Below are positions 1-8,281 of a stretch of 54,775 nt of DNA, piece after piece. The translations under genes were made by a program, and so were the position numbers. The notes below the pieces were generated by a model. That model was not told where the DNA came from, ran no database searches, and saw only the letters and a list, made by a program, of their open reading frames with translations. Numbering within the stretch: position 1 is the stretch's first letter; every line of letters starts with the position of its first letter. Origin of the DNA: Amphibacillus sp. MSJ-3 (GTDB lineage Bacteria; Bacillota; Bacilli; Bacillales; Amphibacillaceae); contig NZ_JAHLQM010000017.1 of the NCBI RefSeq assembly GCF_018919165.1, positions 1 through 54,775 on the forward strand, written 5' to 3'.

Positions 1-32
1 ACATTACAAACAAGTACATGTTTAGCATAAAA

Positions 33-112
33 TTGAACCGCCGTATACGGATCCGTACGTACGGTGGTGTGAGGGGACGGATAATCAAATAATGATTATC
101 CTCCTACTCGAT
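33..112 (+). ncRNA. 3' end of a group II intron (domains V and VI)
   Basis: Positions 37-68 can form the 32-nt hairpin expected of group II intron domain V: ACCGCCGTAT on the 5' side pairs with ACGTACGGTGGT on the 3' side around an ACGGATCCGT tip. It is followed by a domain VI-like hairpin (about 71-109, stem GGATAATC/GATTATCC) and a 3' terminus resembling CTACTCGAT, common in bacterial group II introns. The catalytic core and any reverse transcriptase would lie left of the window. The assignment rests on recognising the domain V/VI pattern; the exact intron-exon junction near 111-113 is a guess. Confidence 0.65.
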
Positions 113-172
113 ATTTTACAGTCAGTAAAAGCTCGATTTGTTCATTTGACACTGAATGGGGAAAAATCTTAC

Positions 173-196
173 TTGATTGAAGTTTCACTTTATCGC
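173..196 (+). repeat. Right-end fragment of the dispersed MITE-like repeat
   Basis: The stretch GAAGTTTCACTTTATCGCAG is shared with the right end of the repeat copies at 19027-19556 and, with changes, 8055-8263. The preceding CACTGAATGGGG (about 150-161) also matches the body of that family. Only the right end survives here, between the group II intron terminus and recQ. Confidence 0.5.
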
Positions 197-237
197 AGAT
201 CAAATGCCTGCAAAACGTGATCAAGGGAAAGGAGACA

Positions 238-2319
238 TTATTCTTCTTCTAATAAATCATTTTTGATTAAAACAGCTTTGATCATCGTGTAGTCAATTTC
301 GTCGTGAACAAGTTCCTTAATTGACTTCAAATATGGCTCGCCGCTTGTATGATAGGCCTTCAACACCGTATCTTCTATCTCATCATCGAAAAAGTCCTGC
401 CAATTGATCGTGCCACCTTCTTGGTAAGCTTTGAAAAGGTGTGTCGCAACTGTCTGGGCTTGGATATCGCGTTTCTTAGCGATTAATTCGATAGGGTTTC
501 CTTCGCTATATAATTGATAACTAATCAAATGACTAGGTTGGTCACTGGTTTTTAACTGAATTAATTCTAGAAAAGCTTGGCCATAGGAGTCGAATTTTTT
601 CAAGCCAATCCCTTTAATTTGAAGCATTTCCGTTTTGTTTTCCGGTAAGAAACGGCACAGTTCTTTTAAAGTTGCATCTGAAAAGATGATGTAGGGTGGT
701 ACCCCGTCTTGATCAGCCAACTCCTTTCGTAAAAGGCGCATCTGTTCAAATAATTTACGATCAAAATCAACGGCTTCATTTTGCTGTATTTCTGTTTGAT
801 GCATCCAAACCTTCATGTTATTTTTTAGCACATCAGCCGCCTTAGGTGTTAATTTCAAAATCGGATATTTCTGATCACCTGTCGTCAAATAATTCTCTGC
901 AACAAGAAAATGAATAAAATTGGTGATTTCCTTTTCAGTGCGTTGTTTCATCAATCCATAGGTGGAAAGGTGATCGAGTTGAAATTGTTTAACCTTTTTG
1001 TCCTTTGATCCTTTTAAAACTTTAGCTGTTAATCCAGTTCCAAAGCGCTGTTCCATCCGCATCACGCATGATAATACCATTTGGGCATCACGCGTGCGGT
1101 CAACTTTTTCACCTGAGCGAGTACAATTTGAACAATGGCCACAATCATCGTGTTTTTGGTCTTCTTCGAAATAATCAAGAATATATCTAGGCAAACAAAT
1201 TTCTGTATGGCAGTAGTTGATCATTGCGCGAAGTTTTTTATATTCAAGCGCTTTTTTCTCCTCGTCTAATTCAGATTGTTCGATAAAGAATTTAGGTAAA
1301 TGACTATCTTGACCAGAGAATAACAGAATACAGTCGCTTGGTTCACCATCACGACCTGCGCGTCCAGCTTCTTGATAATAGGCTTCAATATTCATTGGTA
1401 AACTATGATGAATCACATAACGAACGTTCGATTTATCAATACCCATACCAAAAGCATTTGTTGCGACCATAATTTCGACTTCATCGTTAATAAATTTATT
1501 TTGCTGTTGGCGACGAACGTCTTCACTTAAACCGGCATGATAATAGGCCACGCGATATCCCTTTTCGATAAGTTGGGCATGGATAGTATCAACAAGTTTA
1601 CGGGTAGGTGCATAAATAATCCCAGACTCCTGTTTATGGTCTGATAAATAATTAAAGAGAAAATCTTGTTTATTCTGTCCTTTTACTAAATGAAAATGCA
1701 GATTTTCACGGTAAAAACCCGTATTTACTACAGATTGATCATCAATATTGAGGAGTTTTTGGATGTCTTGGATCACTTCAGTCGTTGCTGTTGCTGTTAA
1801 GGCTAAGCGAAGCGGGATATGATTGATCTGTTCTAGCGTTTGAATAACGGATCGATAGCTTGGTCTAAAATCGTGCCCCCATTGTGATATACAATGGGCT
1901 TCGTCGAAAGCAATAAATGATATTTGTAATTGTTCAATAATGGATCGGAAATATGAATTATCAAAGCGTTCAGGGGCGACATAGATAAAATCAAAGTAGC
2001 CTTCTCTCAGCAAAGCCATCCGTTCATCATATTCTTCATTTGTTAAACTACTATTGATATATGTAGCCTTGATTCCTAATGTATGTAAACTATCAACCTG
2101 ATCTTTCATTAGTGAAATTAGTGGAGAAATAATAATCGCTGTTCCATTCAGTAAGATTCCAGGAATTTGATAGCATAAGGATTTTCCACCACCAGTAGGC
2201 ATAATTCCAAGTGCATTTTGCCCATTTAATACCGCTGAAATTAACTTCTTTTGCCCTGTGCGGAAGTCATCGTATCCATAATAATCTTGTAAAACCTTCT
2301 GAGCATTTGCTAAATCCAT
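238..2319 (-). CDS. recQ: ATP-dependent DNA helicase RecQ
   Basis: 3'-5' superfamily 2 DNA helicase acting in recombination and replication-fork repair. The 693-residue protein has Walker A PTGGGKS (41-47), a DEAH box (about 139-142) followed by the RecQ-typical aromatic-rich loop, a helicase C domain ending in QEAGRAGRDG, a zinc-binding RQC region with four cysteines (CLPRY...CGHCSNC), an HRDC domain (PPYIIFSDATLKEL) and a C-terminal helix-turn-helix-like tail. It is longer than B. subtilis RecQ (about 590 aa) but has the length I recall for the Bacillus cereus-type protein. The start at 2319 is chosen because AGAAAGGTG lies 7 nt upstream; an in-frame start 42 nt further upstream lacks a ribosome site. 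Family assignment is secure. Confidence 0.95.
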   Translation of the reverse strand: MDLANAQKVLQDYYGYDDFRTGQKKLISAVLNGQNALGIMPTGGGKSLCYQIPGILLNGTAIIISPLISLMKDQVDSLHTLGIKATYINSSLTNEEYDERMALLREGYFDFIYVAPERFDNSYFRSIIEQLQISFIAFDEAHCISQWGHDFRPSYRSVIQTLEQINHIPLRLALTATATTEVIQDIQKLLNIDDQSVVNTGFYRENLHFHLVKGQNKQDFLFNYLSDHKQESGIIYAPTRKLVDTIHAQLIEKGYRVAYYHAGLSEDVRRQQQNKFINDEVEIMVATNAFGMGIDKSNVRYVIHHSLPMNIEAYYQEAGRAGRDGEPSDCILLFSGQDSHLPKFFIEQSELDEEKKALEYKKLRAMINYCHTEICLPRYILDYFEEDQKHDDCGHCSNCTRSGEKVDRTRDAQMVLSCVMRMEQRFGTGLTAKVLKGSKDKKVKQFQLDHLSTYGLMKQRTEKEITNFIHFLVAENYLTTGDQKYPILKLTPKAADVLKNNMKVWMHQTEIQQNEAVDFDRKLFEQMRLLRKELADQDGVPPYIIFSDATLKELCRFLPENKTEMLQIKGIGLKKFDSYGQAFLELIQLKTSDQPSHLISYQLYSEGNPIELIAKKRDIQAQTVATHLFKAYQEGGTINWQDFFDDEIEDTVLKAYHTSGEPYLKSIKELVHDEIDYTMIKAVLIKNDLLEEE

Positions 2320-2420
2320 TGTAAACACCTTTCTATAATATAATACATCTTTAGACTTCATTAACTTTTGAAGTAGGGGTTAGATCGTTCTTTGTTTAAC
2401 GATAAAGGTTAATATGAGTA

Positions 2421-2460
2421 ATGGCATATCACCGCAAACGCAATCGCGACGATATGCCAT
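2421..2460. repeat. 10-bp perfect inverted repeat between recQ and the permease gene
   Basis: ATGGCATATC and GATATGCCAT flank a 20-nt GC-rich loop. No T-run follows on either strand, so it is not a typical Rho-independent terminator. It could be an operator or a bidirectional weak terminator for the minus-strand genes; function unknown. Confidence 0.4.
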
Positions 2461-2517
2461 AAAATGATTAAACGATGATAACCTAGATTAATGATCCCAT
2501 ATCAACAGATAATTTTT

Positions 2518-3603
2518 TCAAAATAAATTCTTTTCACCGGCTGGTCGATGATGCTCAGTGTAAAGATTATAAAAATGAGTGACGACAGTTTTTGCTACTG
2601 CGTAGGTAGGGACTGCGAATAAAACCCCGAGAAAACCAGCAATCGATCCGGCTGCTAGGATAACTGTAATAACAGTTAATGGATGTAACTTTAAGACTTT
2701 ACCCATGATATTTGGTGAAATAAGATTACTTTCAATTTGTTGCGCCACAATCATAATGACAGCTGTCCATACCCCAATCATTGGTTCTTGGAAAAAACCA
2801 ACAACAACAGCAGGAATGGCAGATAACCATGGACCAATAAAAGGAATTAAGTTCATAAAGAGTCCAAATACTGCAAACATTAAGGCATAATTGAGACCAA
2901 CAATCCAATATCCGATCAATAGCATGATTCCTACACATAAACTGACCAAAAGCTGCCCTTGAATAAAGGAAGCTAATACATCATTAATTTCTTTGAGTAG
3001 TTTTGATAGGTTATTAGCTTTTGCTTCACTTAAAAAGCCAGTTATAAAGGGAACAAACTTATGTCCATCTTTCAACATGAAAAATAGAAAGAAAGGAATT
3101 AAAACAAGGGCAAAGACAAAACTAACAAATGAACCGATAAAGCTAAATAAAGAACCGACAATTTGCTCAGCATAGGCATCAAAATTATTAATCACGTTTT
3201 GGATGCTATCTTCAACGCTGGCTGGAATATATTCCTGACGGTTTTGCCAAATTGACCAAACACCCTCAAAAGATTCAATCATTTGCGGTGTACTCTCAAC
3301 TAAACGTGTAAATTGCTCCTGAATGGGCGGGATGATAAAGTAAACACTGAAAAAGCCTAGGCAAATGATCAGTAAAAATACGATTAAAATCCCATAGATT
3401 CGTTTTATTTTATGACGCTCTAGTAAATTTACCAATGGGTTTGTTACATAGAATAAGAGCCCAGCCCCGATAATAGGGACTGCAATCGATGCAATTAATA
3501 ATCCGACTGGTTTAAAGATAAAAGCTGTTAAATTGATTAAATACAAGAGAGCAAAGATTAAAATAGCATAAATTAAAAATCGAAAAGACTTTCGCTTCGT
3601 CAA
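2518..3603 (-). CDS. AI-2E family transporter / permease
   Basis: Integral membrane protein of the AI-2E (PF01594) family, which includes B. subtilis YueF/YtvI-like proteins and Na+/H+ antiporters of halophiles. Hydrophobic segments occur near the N-terminus (two, then a third at YGILIVFLLIICLGFF), after a soluble loop (residues about 110-150), and as a C-terminal cluster containing GLNYALMFAVFGLFMNLIPF and the family-typical proline/glycine segment. About 361 residues, normal for the family. The TTG at 3603 has AAGGGTG at about 8 nt; upstream GTG or TTG codons up to 3621 are alternatives. Substrate cannot be told from sequence. Confidence 0.85.
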   Translation of the reverse strand: MTKRKSFRFLIYAILIFALLYLINLTAFIFKPVGLLIASIAVPIIGAGLLFYVTNPLVNLLERHKIKRIYGILIVFLLIICLGFFSVYFIIPPIQEQFTRLVESTPQMIESFEGVWSIWQNRQEYIPASVEDSIQNVINNFDAYAEQIVGSLFSFIGSFVSFVFALVLIPFFLFFMLKDGHKFVPFITGFLSEAKANNLSKLLKEINDVLASFIQGQLLVSLCVGIMLLIGYWIVGLNYALMFAVFGLFMNLIPFIGPWLSAIPAVVVGFFQEPMIGVWTAVIMIVAQQIESNLISPNIMGKVLKLHPLTVITVILAAGSIAGFLGVLFAVPTYAVAKTVVTHFYNLYTEHHRPAGEKNLF

Positions 3604-3840
3604 GTTCACCACACCCTTCAATATAATCTAGCATTATCATAGCACAAAAGTCCCTCAAATAGAAAAACAATTCAACTATTTTATATAATCCTATCTTTTT
3701 TTATGATTACTACAAAATTGAAATATGAGTTACAATAGATTTACATTTTACTAACAATTCATTTAAACGAGGGATCTAGTCTGAAAACCATGTTATGATG
3801 AAAAGTGTCTAGAAAGTTTTAAAAAGAAAGGTGATTCTAT

Positions 3841-4836
3841 TTGAAACGCGAACCTTTTTTTGACAACGCTAGGTTCTTTTTGATTTTCTTAGTCGTTTTT
3901 GGACATGTGATTCAACCATTAACTTCTGATTCAGAATCCTTAGCGATACTTTATCAGTTTATTTACTTTTTTCACATGCCAGCAATTATTTTGATCAGTG
4001 GTTTTTTTGCCAAGGGAAACAGTGATCTAGGGTATTTTATAAAACTTTTTCGGAGATTTATTATTCCCTACTTGATCTTTCAAGTCCTTTACACCGCCTA
4101 TTACTACTTTATGGCGGATGATAGTTTGAGCGTGTCCTTATTTGATCCACACTGGTCACTCTGGTTTTTATTAAGCCTTTTTTCATGGCATGTACTATTA
4201 GCATTCTTTAAAAAATTTCGTCCTACTATTGGATTATCTTTAGCAATCATAGTTGGGATTGGAGTGGGGTATATTGATCAAATTGGTCAAATGTACAGTT
4301 TATCTCGAACCTTTGTTTTCTTCCCATTCTTTTTAGCTGGTTATTGGCTATCAATGGATCAGCTATTCAAATGGAAAACGGCCCGATATCGGTTGTTGAG
4401 TTTAGCCTTGATGCTACTTCTCATTATCGGGATCAAACTTTCCCCTGACTTTTCAACGGGCTGGTTATTTGGGTCATCTTCTTATCAAAGTCTTGATGCA
4501 CCAGTTTGGGGTGGCTTGTTTAGAGGTATGATATACATGATTGCCTTTATCATGACCTTTAGTTTGTATATTTGGATACCAAGAAGGAGGTTTATCTTCA
4601 CTCGTTTTGGTGAGCAAACGCTGTACGTCTATTTGTTACACGGAATTTTCATTCAATTTTTCCGTGAATATGGTGTGATTCAAATAAATAATGGTCTTGA
4701 CTTTATTTTCGCCATTGCCATTTCGCTGGGCATTGTCCTACTTTTAGCAAGTCAGCCAATTTTTATTTCTTTCCAACCGATCATTGAGTTAAAGACAACA
4801 GGATTGAAGCAGGTAAGGCAATCAATTAATTCATAA
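3841..4836 (+). CDS. Acyltransferase family 3 membrane protein
   Basis: Predicted multi-pass membrane O-acyltransferase of the acyltransferase 3 / fucose 4-O-acetylase-like group, which acetylates cell-surface glycans. The N-terminus contains the family signature DNARFFLIFLVVFGHV, with the conserved histidine of the first membrane helix, and FFHMPAIILISGFFAKG. About ten hydrophobic segments cover the 331 residues. It starts with TTG, with AAGAAAGGTG upstream. Acceptor substrate unknown. It lies just upstream of ywdI and probably shares a transcript with it (30-bp gap). Confidence 0.85.
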   Translation: MKREPFFDNARFFLIFLVVFGHVIQPLTSDSESLAILYQFIYFFHMPAIILISGFFAKGNSDLGYFIKLFRRFIIPYLIFQVLYTAYYYFMADDSLSVSLFDPHWSLWFLLSLFSWHVLLAFFKKFRPTIGLSLAIIVGIGVGYIDQIGQMYSLSRTFVFFPFFLAGYWLSMDQLFKWKTARYRLLSLALMLLLIIGIKLSPDFSTGWLFGSSSYQSLDAPVWGGLFRGMIYMIAFIMTFSLYIWIPRRRFIFTRFGEQTLYVYLLHGIFIQFFREYGVIQINNGLDFIFAIAISLGIVLLLASQPIFISFQPIIELKTTGLKQVRQSINS

Positions 4837-4866
4837 TTAGATTTGGAGTAAAAGGGGAATTAAACG

Positions 4867-5151
4867 ATGATTAGTTATCAAAAAGTCATTTTAAAAATGG
4901 CAGAGGAAATCAAGCAAGCAAATGAAACAACTGATCAAGCAAAGATAATCGCTCATACACGTGCGATTAAATTACTAGCTGAATTAATCTTAGATGACCA
5001 TCAACTAGATGATGAAGCAGCAAAGTTGGATAAAACAGTTGCTGATGAGTTGGAACTTCGAAAAATGCTCGGAGAAAACTATCAACCAAAACAAAAACTT
5101 CAACAAACGATACATCATTATGATCAACCGGATTCACTACTTGATTTCTAA
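4867..5151 (+). CDS. ywdI: YwdI family protein
   Basis: 94-residue acidic, helical protein resembling B. subtilis YwdI (DUF5327). The N-terminus MISYQKVILKMAEEIKQA and the central HTRAIKLLAELIL helix are typical. Function unknown in any species that I know of. AAAGGGG lies upstream of the ATG. It immediately precedes the cwlJ-gerQ locus, as in Bacillus, which supports the name. Confidence 0.8.
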   Translation: MISYQKVILKMAEEIKQANETTDQAKIIAHTRAIKLLAELILDDHQLDDEAAKLDKTVADELELRKMLGENYQPKQKLQQTIHHYDQPDSLLDF

Positions 5152-5154
5152 CGA

Positions 5155-5444
5155 TTAAAATAAAAAAATGGTTCTAATTACGGTTTTTTTGTAAATAGAA
5201 CCATTTTCAATTTTGTAGTGGTTTGAATGCTTTGGAGTCTTAGAATTATTAGTCGCTAATTTCCTTAAGTTCACAGCCAATAACACAAATCCTAGCTCAT
5301 TGTCTACTTTGGATTTATCTCTTAAAAATAAACGGGCGAAACCCAAATTAGCCTTCAAAAACCCAAAGAACGGCTCAACATCAATTTTACCTTGACCGTA
5401 AGTTTCGCCAGTCTTTTCTTTGTGTTTCTTCTTATGATCCATTA
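5155..5444 (-). pseudogene. IS1182 family transposase, C-terminal remnant
   Basis: Reading on the minus strand gives DHKKKHKEKTGETYGQGK, then IDVEPFFGFLKANLGFARLF and NELGFVLLAVNLRKLA, the conserved C-terminal segment of IS1182-type transposases with the last acidic residue of the DDE core (the E of DVEPFFGFLK). Everything upstream of the DHKKK segment is missing: the reading frame runs directly into the repeat element at 5455-5735. Roughly 95 of the expected 450-550 residues remain, so the element is dead. Confidence 0.85.
5163..5212. terminator. Inverted repeat, likely bidirectional terminator
   Basis: AAAATGGTTCTA and TAGAACCATTTT flank a T-rich loop, 10 bp after the ywdI stop and overlapping the end of the transposase remnant. 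It probably ends ywdI transcription; it may originally belong to the IS1182-type element. Confidence 0.55.
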
Positions 5445-5454
5445 TCAGGAGCGC

Positions 5455-5735
5455 CCAGCCAGTGATTGGAAGGTCGGGTGGCGACTCCAGCGGGAACACC
5501 AAACGGTCTTCGATGGGACGAGTAACCGCAAATGTCTCCGGTGGGGCGAGTAACCGCAGTCCCAGTCCCAGTCCCACGAGTCCGAAAATCTTTATTGCAA
5601 ACAGTAGTGGAGCTATAAGGAATGTTAGACTAAAACCACCACGTCCTGTGGCAACGTCTAACTGACCCACATCCTGTGCGCCCGAGGCTACACCAACGGA
5701 AAGCGTCCACCCAGAGTGTAAATTACGGAGTGACA
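5455..5735 (+). repeat. Dispersed MITE-like repeat, copy 1
   Basis: Contains the family core: two units of GGTGGGGCGAGTAACCGCA type (5509-5560), a CCCAGTCCCAGTCCCA run (about 5559-5577) and the conserved CACGTCCTGTGG motif near 5640. It is the most GC-rich block of its neighbourhood. It adjoins the broken transposase, suggesting insertion into or next to it. Ends are divergent from the copies at 8055 and 19252 and are approximate. Confidence 0.65.
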
Positions 5736-5784
5736 CCTCAAAAACATTTAAGAGGTGATAATTCTCTTTAAATGATGATCATAA

Positions 5785-5821
5785 GAAAAAGGAATCCAGT
5801 ATCAACTGAATTCCTTTTTCA
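5785..5821. terminator. Rho-independent terminator after gerQ
   Basis: GAAAAAGGAAT and ATTCCTTTTTC form a strong stem around a short loop, with T-runs on both strands. It lies about 33 bp beyond the gerQ stop on the minus strand. Confidence 0.75.
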
Positions 5822-5853
5822 TTTTAGCTGAGTTTTGTCCCAGACCCTTTATT

Positions 5854-6288
5854 TTAAGCTGTCGGGTAATCATAATTAATTCTTTCATCAAAAGTAATAT
5901 AATCTAAGTAAATGGTTAAGAGTAAATAACGTTTCTCAGTTTCTGGATCACTGATAATAATATGATCACGACCAGCTGCTTCAATAATTCCCTTGAAAAT
6001 TTTCGCATTCCAACGTTCATTATTTTCAAAAGTCATATAAATGGTTGCAACTTTACCTCTATTTAAGCGTAAAATATTCTCCACATAAGATTGTTCTAAT
6101 GGTAGCATATTATCATTTGGAACCGGTTCAGCAGATTGAGATGGATATGGAGCTAAACTAGGCTGAAACGAATTAGCAGGTACTGGGGGTGGAAAACTCT
6201 GCATTGGCATCATCGGATAAGCTGGCATTGGCATTTGATACATCCCTTGACCTGGCATCTGATGACGGTGACTCTTTTCTTCATTCAT
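5854..6288 (-). CDS. gerQ: Spore coat protein GerQ
   Basis: Spore coat protein needed for CwlJ localisation and, in B. subtilis, a substrate of transglutaminase Tgl. The 144-residue protein has a Pro/Met/Gln-rich N-terminal half (PGQGMYQMPMPAYPMMPMQS) and the conserved C-terminal domain VENILRLNRGKVATIYMTFE through YLDYITFDERINYD. The ATG at 6288 is preceded by AAAGGAGTG; the longer frame reaching 6333 would overlap cwlJ and lacks a ribosome site. The gene is 29 bp downstream of cwlJ, the usual cwlJ-gerQ operon. Confidence 0.93.
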   Translation of the reverse strand: MNEEKSHRHQMPGQGMYQMPMPAYPMMPMQSFPPPVPANSFQPSLAPYPSQSAEPVPNDNMLPLEQSYVENILRLNRGKVATIYMTFENNERWNAKIFKGIIEAAGRDHIIISDPETEKRYLLLTIYLDYITFDERINYDYPTA

Positions 6289-6317
6289 TGACAATGACAC
6301 TCCTTTAATAAATATAT

Positions 6318-6737
6318 TTACAAACGTGGACACTCACTTGCTAGTGGACTAAAGAAACAATGTGATTTATAACGTCCAGAATTCCATTGACCATACCATT
6401 GTGCTGGGCAATTTCCTGCCGGCATAAAAAACCATAATGATCGTCTGGCAGGGTGAAATCGTCCACCATTAATGACGCGACGAGCCAATTCCTTATCGTG
6501 CTCTCGAGCTCGTTGGTAAAAGTAGCCTTTCTTTGTTGCCTCAAATCCACCAGGACTTTGAAAGACCATATCCTGAATATTTCGAATACCACCAAAATCT
6601 AAGCAGTTTTCAATAACCCGGTTGATTCCAACATTACCAACCATTAACATGGCGAGATTTCCGTCCCCTTCAGCTTCAGCACGCATCAATCGAGCGAGTA
6701 AATCAACCTCTTTTTCAGTATGTGCAACAACGGCCAT
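6318..6737 (-). CDS. cwlJ: Cell wall hydrolase CwlJ (germination cortex-lytic enzyme)
   Basis: Cortex-lytic hydrolase of the SleB/CwlJ family, acting on spore peptidoglycan during germination, in particular in response to Ca-dipicolinate. The 139-residue protein lacks a signal peptide, as expected for CwlJ. It contains the family segments LARLMRAEAEGDGNLAMLMV (with the presumed catalytic glutamate), VGINRVIENC and ARRSLWFFMPAGNCPAQWYG. GAGGTG precedes the ATG. It is paired with gerQ, its localisation partner. Confidence 0.94.
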   Translation of the reverse strand: MAVVAHTEKEVDLLARLMRAEAEGDGNLAMLMVGNVGINRVIENCLDFGGIRNIQDMVFQSPGGFEATKKGYFYQRAREHDKELARRVINGGRFHPARRSLWFFMPAGNCPAQWYGQWNSGRYKSHCFFSPLASECPRL

Positions 6738-6999
6738 TGTTTCACCTCATTTCTAAATCACTTCTCTTTAGCAATATTTATGCATTAACAATTTAAAATA
6801 TGTTTTTAAAAATAAAAATCGGGCAAATTATGATTGAACGCGATAATGTGATTGATTCATCATTTGATCATTTAAAAACCAATAAATGCATTAAATGTGA
6901 GTGAAAATCAAATCTTTTCGAAAAAATAAGCTTTATCCCTTTTCATTAAACAGAAAAAGTCGTATGATTATAACAGAATGAAAATTTGGAGGGTGTCAT

Positions 7000-7971
7000 A
7001 TGAGTAATTTATTTGATACATTAAAAGAACGGTTATTAGGAAACGCCAAGAGAATTGTTTTCCCTGAAGGTTCTGATCAACGTATTTTAGAAGCGACAAG
7101 TCAATTAGCAGTTGAGGGATTAGTTCAACCTGTATTAGTTGGAAAACCATCAGAAATAGAACAGAAGGCAGCGAGTCTTAAAATAAAGCTTGATCAAGTT
7201 GAAATTTTAGATCCGGAAGAATATCCAGAATTTGAAGCAATGGTTGAGCAGTTTGTTGAACGCCGAAAAGGGAAAGCAACTGAAGAGCAAGCACGTCAAA
7301 TGCTCTTAGATGAAAATTATTTTGGAACTATGCTCGTTTATATGGGCAAAGCTGACGGCCTAGTAAGTGGTGCAGCTCACTCAACAGCCGATACCGTACG
7401 TCCAGCTCTACAAATTATTAAGACTAAGCCGGGAATTAAAAAAACATCTGGTGTCTTTGTCATGGTTCGGGAACAAGAAAAATTTGTTTTTGCAGATTGT
7501 GCAATTAATATTTCTCCAGACAGCCAAGACTTAGCAGAAATTGCTTTAGCTTCAGCTGAAACAGCAGAATTATTCGATATTGATCCACGTGTAGCGATGT
7601 TAAGTTTCTCTACAAAAGGTTCAGCTAAATCTGACGAAACAGATAAAGTAGCGGAAGCAGTGAAGATTGCCAAGGAAATGAAACCAGAATTAACCTTGGA
7701 TGGAGAATTTCAATTTGATGCTGCATTTGTCCCTAGCGTAGCTGAAAAGAAAGCACCAAATGCCGATATTAAAGGCGATGCAAATGTTTTTGTCTTCCCA
7801 AGTCTTGAAGCAGGAAATATTGGATACAAAATTGCACAACGATTAGGTAACTTTGATGCGGTGGGTCCAATACTACAAGGATTAAACCAACCTGTTAACG
7901 ATCTATCTCGCGGATGTGATGCAGATGATGTTTATAAATTAGCAATTATTACGGCTGCCCAAGCACTATAA
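7000..7971 (+). CDS. pta: Phosphate acetyltransferase
   Basis: Converts acetyl-CoA and phosphate to acetyl phosphate and CoA; with acetate kinase it makes ATP during overflow or fermentative metabolism. 323 residues, the short single-domain Pta form of bacilli. Family segments include RIVFPEGSDQRILEA, MLVYMGKADGLVSGAAHSTA (substrate-binding region), FADCAINISPDSQDLAEIA and VFVFPSLEAGNIGYKIAQRL. GGAGGGTG lies 6-7 nt before the ATG. Monocistronic: a terminator follows at 7978. Confidence 0.96.
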   Translation: MSNLFDTLKERLLGNAKRIVFPEGSDQRILEATSQLAVEGLVQPVLVGKPSEIEQKAASLKIKLDQVEILDPEEYPEFEAMVEQFVERRKGKATEEQARQMLLDENYFGTMLVYMGKADGLVSGAAHSTADTVRPALQIIKTKPGIKKTSGVFVMVREQEKFVFADCAINISPDSQDLAEIALASAETAELFDIDPRVAMLSFSTKGSAKSDETDKVAEAVKIAKEMKPELTLDGEFQFDAAFVPSVAEKKAPNADIKGDANVFVFPSLEAGNIGYKIAQRLGNFDAVGPILQGLNQPVNDLSRGCDADDVYKLAIITAAQAL

Positions 7972-7977
7972 ATAAAG

Positions 7978-8014
7978 AAAAGGAAATCGGAGTTTATTCC
8001 GATTTCCTTTTTTG
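7978..8014 (+). terminator. Rho-independent terminator of pta
   Basis: AAAGGAAATCGGA and TCCGATTTCC form a 13-bp-class stem followed by a run of T residues. Confidence 0.85.
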
Positions 8015-8054
8015 ATGCCGATTGAGTGATGGTAAGTCCTCAAGGTCAATCATA

Positions 8055-8263
8055 CAAGTGAAACTATTGAATTATAAATCGGGACGAGTAACCGCAAGTC
8101 TCTTTGGTGGGGCGAGTAATCGCAGCCCCAGTCCCAGTCCCAGTTCCAGTCCCAATCCCAATCAGTGGGATGGGGGATTCAGACTAAAGCCATCTTGTCC
8201 TGGGGTAGAGTCTACAAGACCCGACCATGTAGGCCCAACCTACACTGATTGAAGTTTCACTTG
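8055..8263 (+). mobile_element. Dispersed MITE-like repeat, copy 2, with 11-bp terminal inverted repeats
   Basis: The ends CAAGTGAAACT (8055-8065) and AGTTTCACTTG (8253-8263) are perfect 11-bp inverted repeats. Inside are two GGGACGAGTAACCGCAAGTC / GGGGCGAGTAATCGCAG units, a run of CCCAGT-type hexamers (8124-8162) and the CTTGTCCTGGGG motif. It has no credible coding capacity. This copy gives the clearest boundaries of the family and is best read as a non-autonomous transposable element. Confidence 0.65.
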
Positions 8264-8281
8264 ATTAAATCTACAAAAACT

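Noticed and set aside
2421-2460. Intrinsic terminator for the permease gene
   Set aside because: The stem is perfect but no T-run follows on either strand; kept only as an inverted repeat.
2705-3175. Plus-strand frames inside the AI-2E permease gene
   Set aside because: Antisense shadows of a well-supported membrane protein gene, without ribosome sites.
5445-5736. Upstream part of the minus-strand frame joined to the IS1182 remnant
   Set aside because: It lies in the repeat element; the sequence has no transposase similarity.
8022-8252. 76-codon frame in repeat copy 2 and similar frames in copies 1 and 5
   Set aside because: Low-complexity Ser/Pro peptides from CCCAGT repeats; no ribosome site, and the same DNA is non-coding in other copies.
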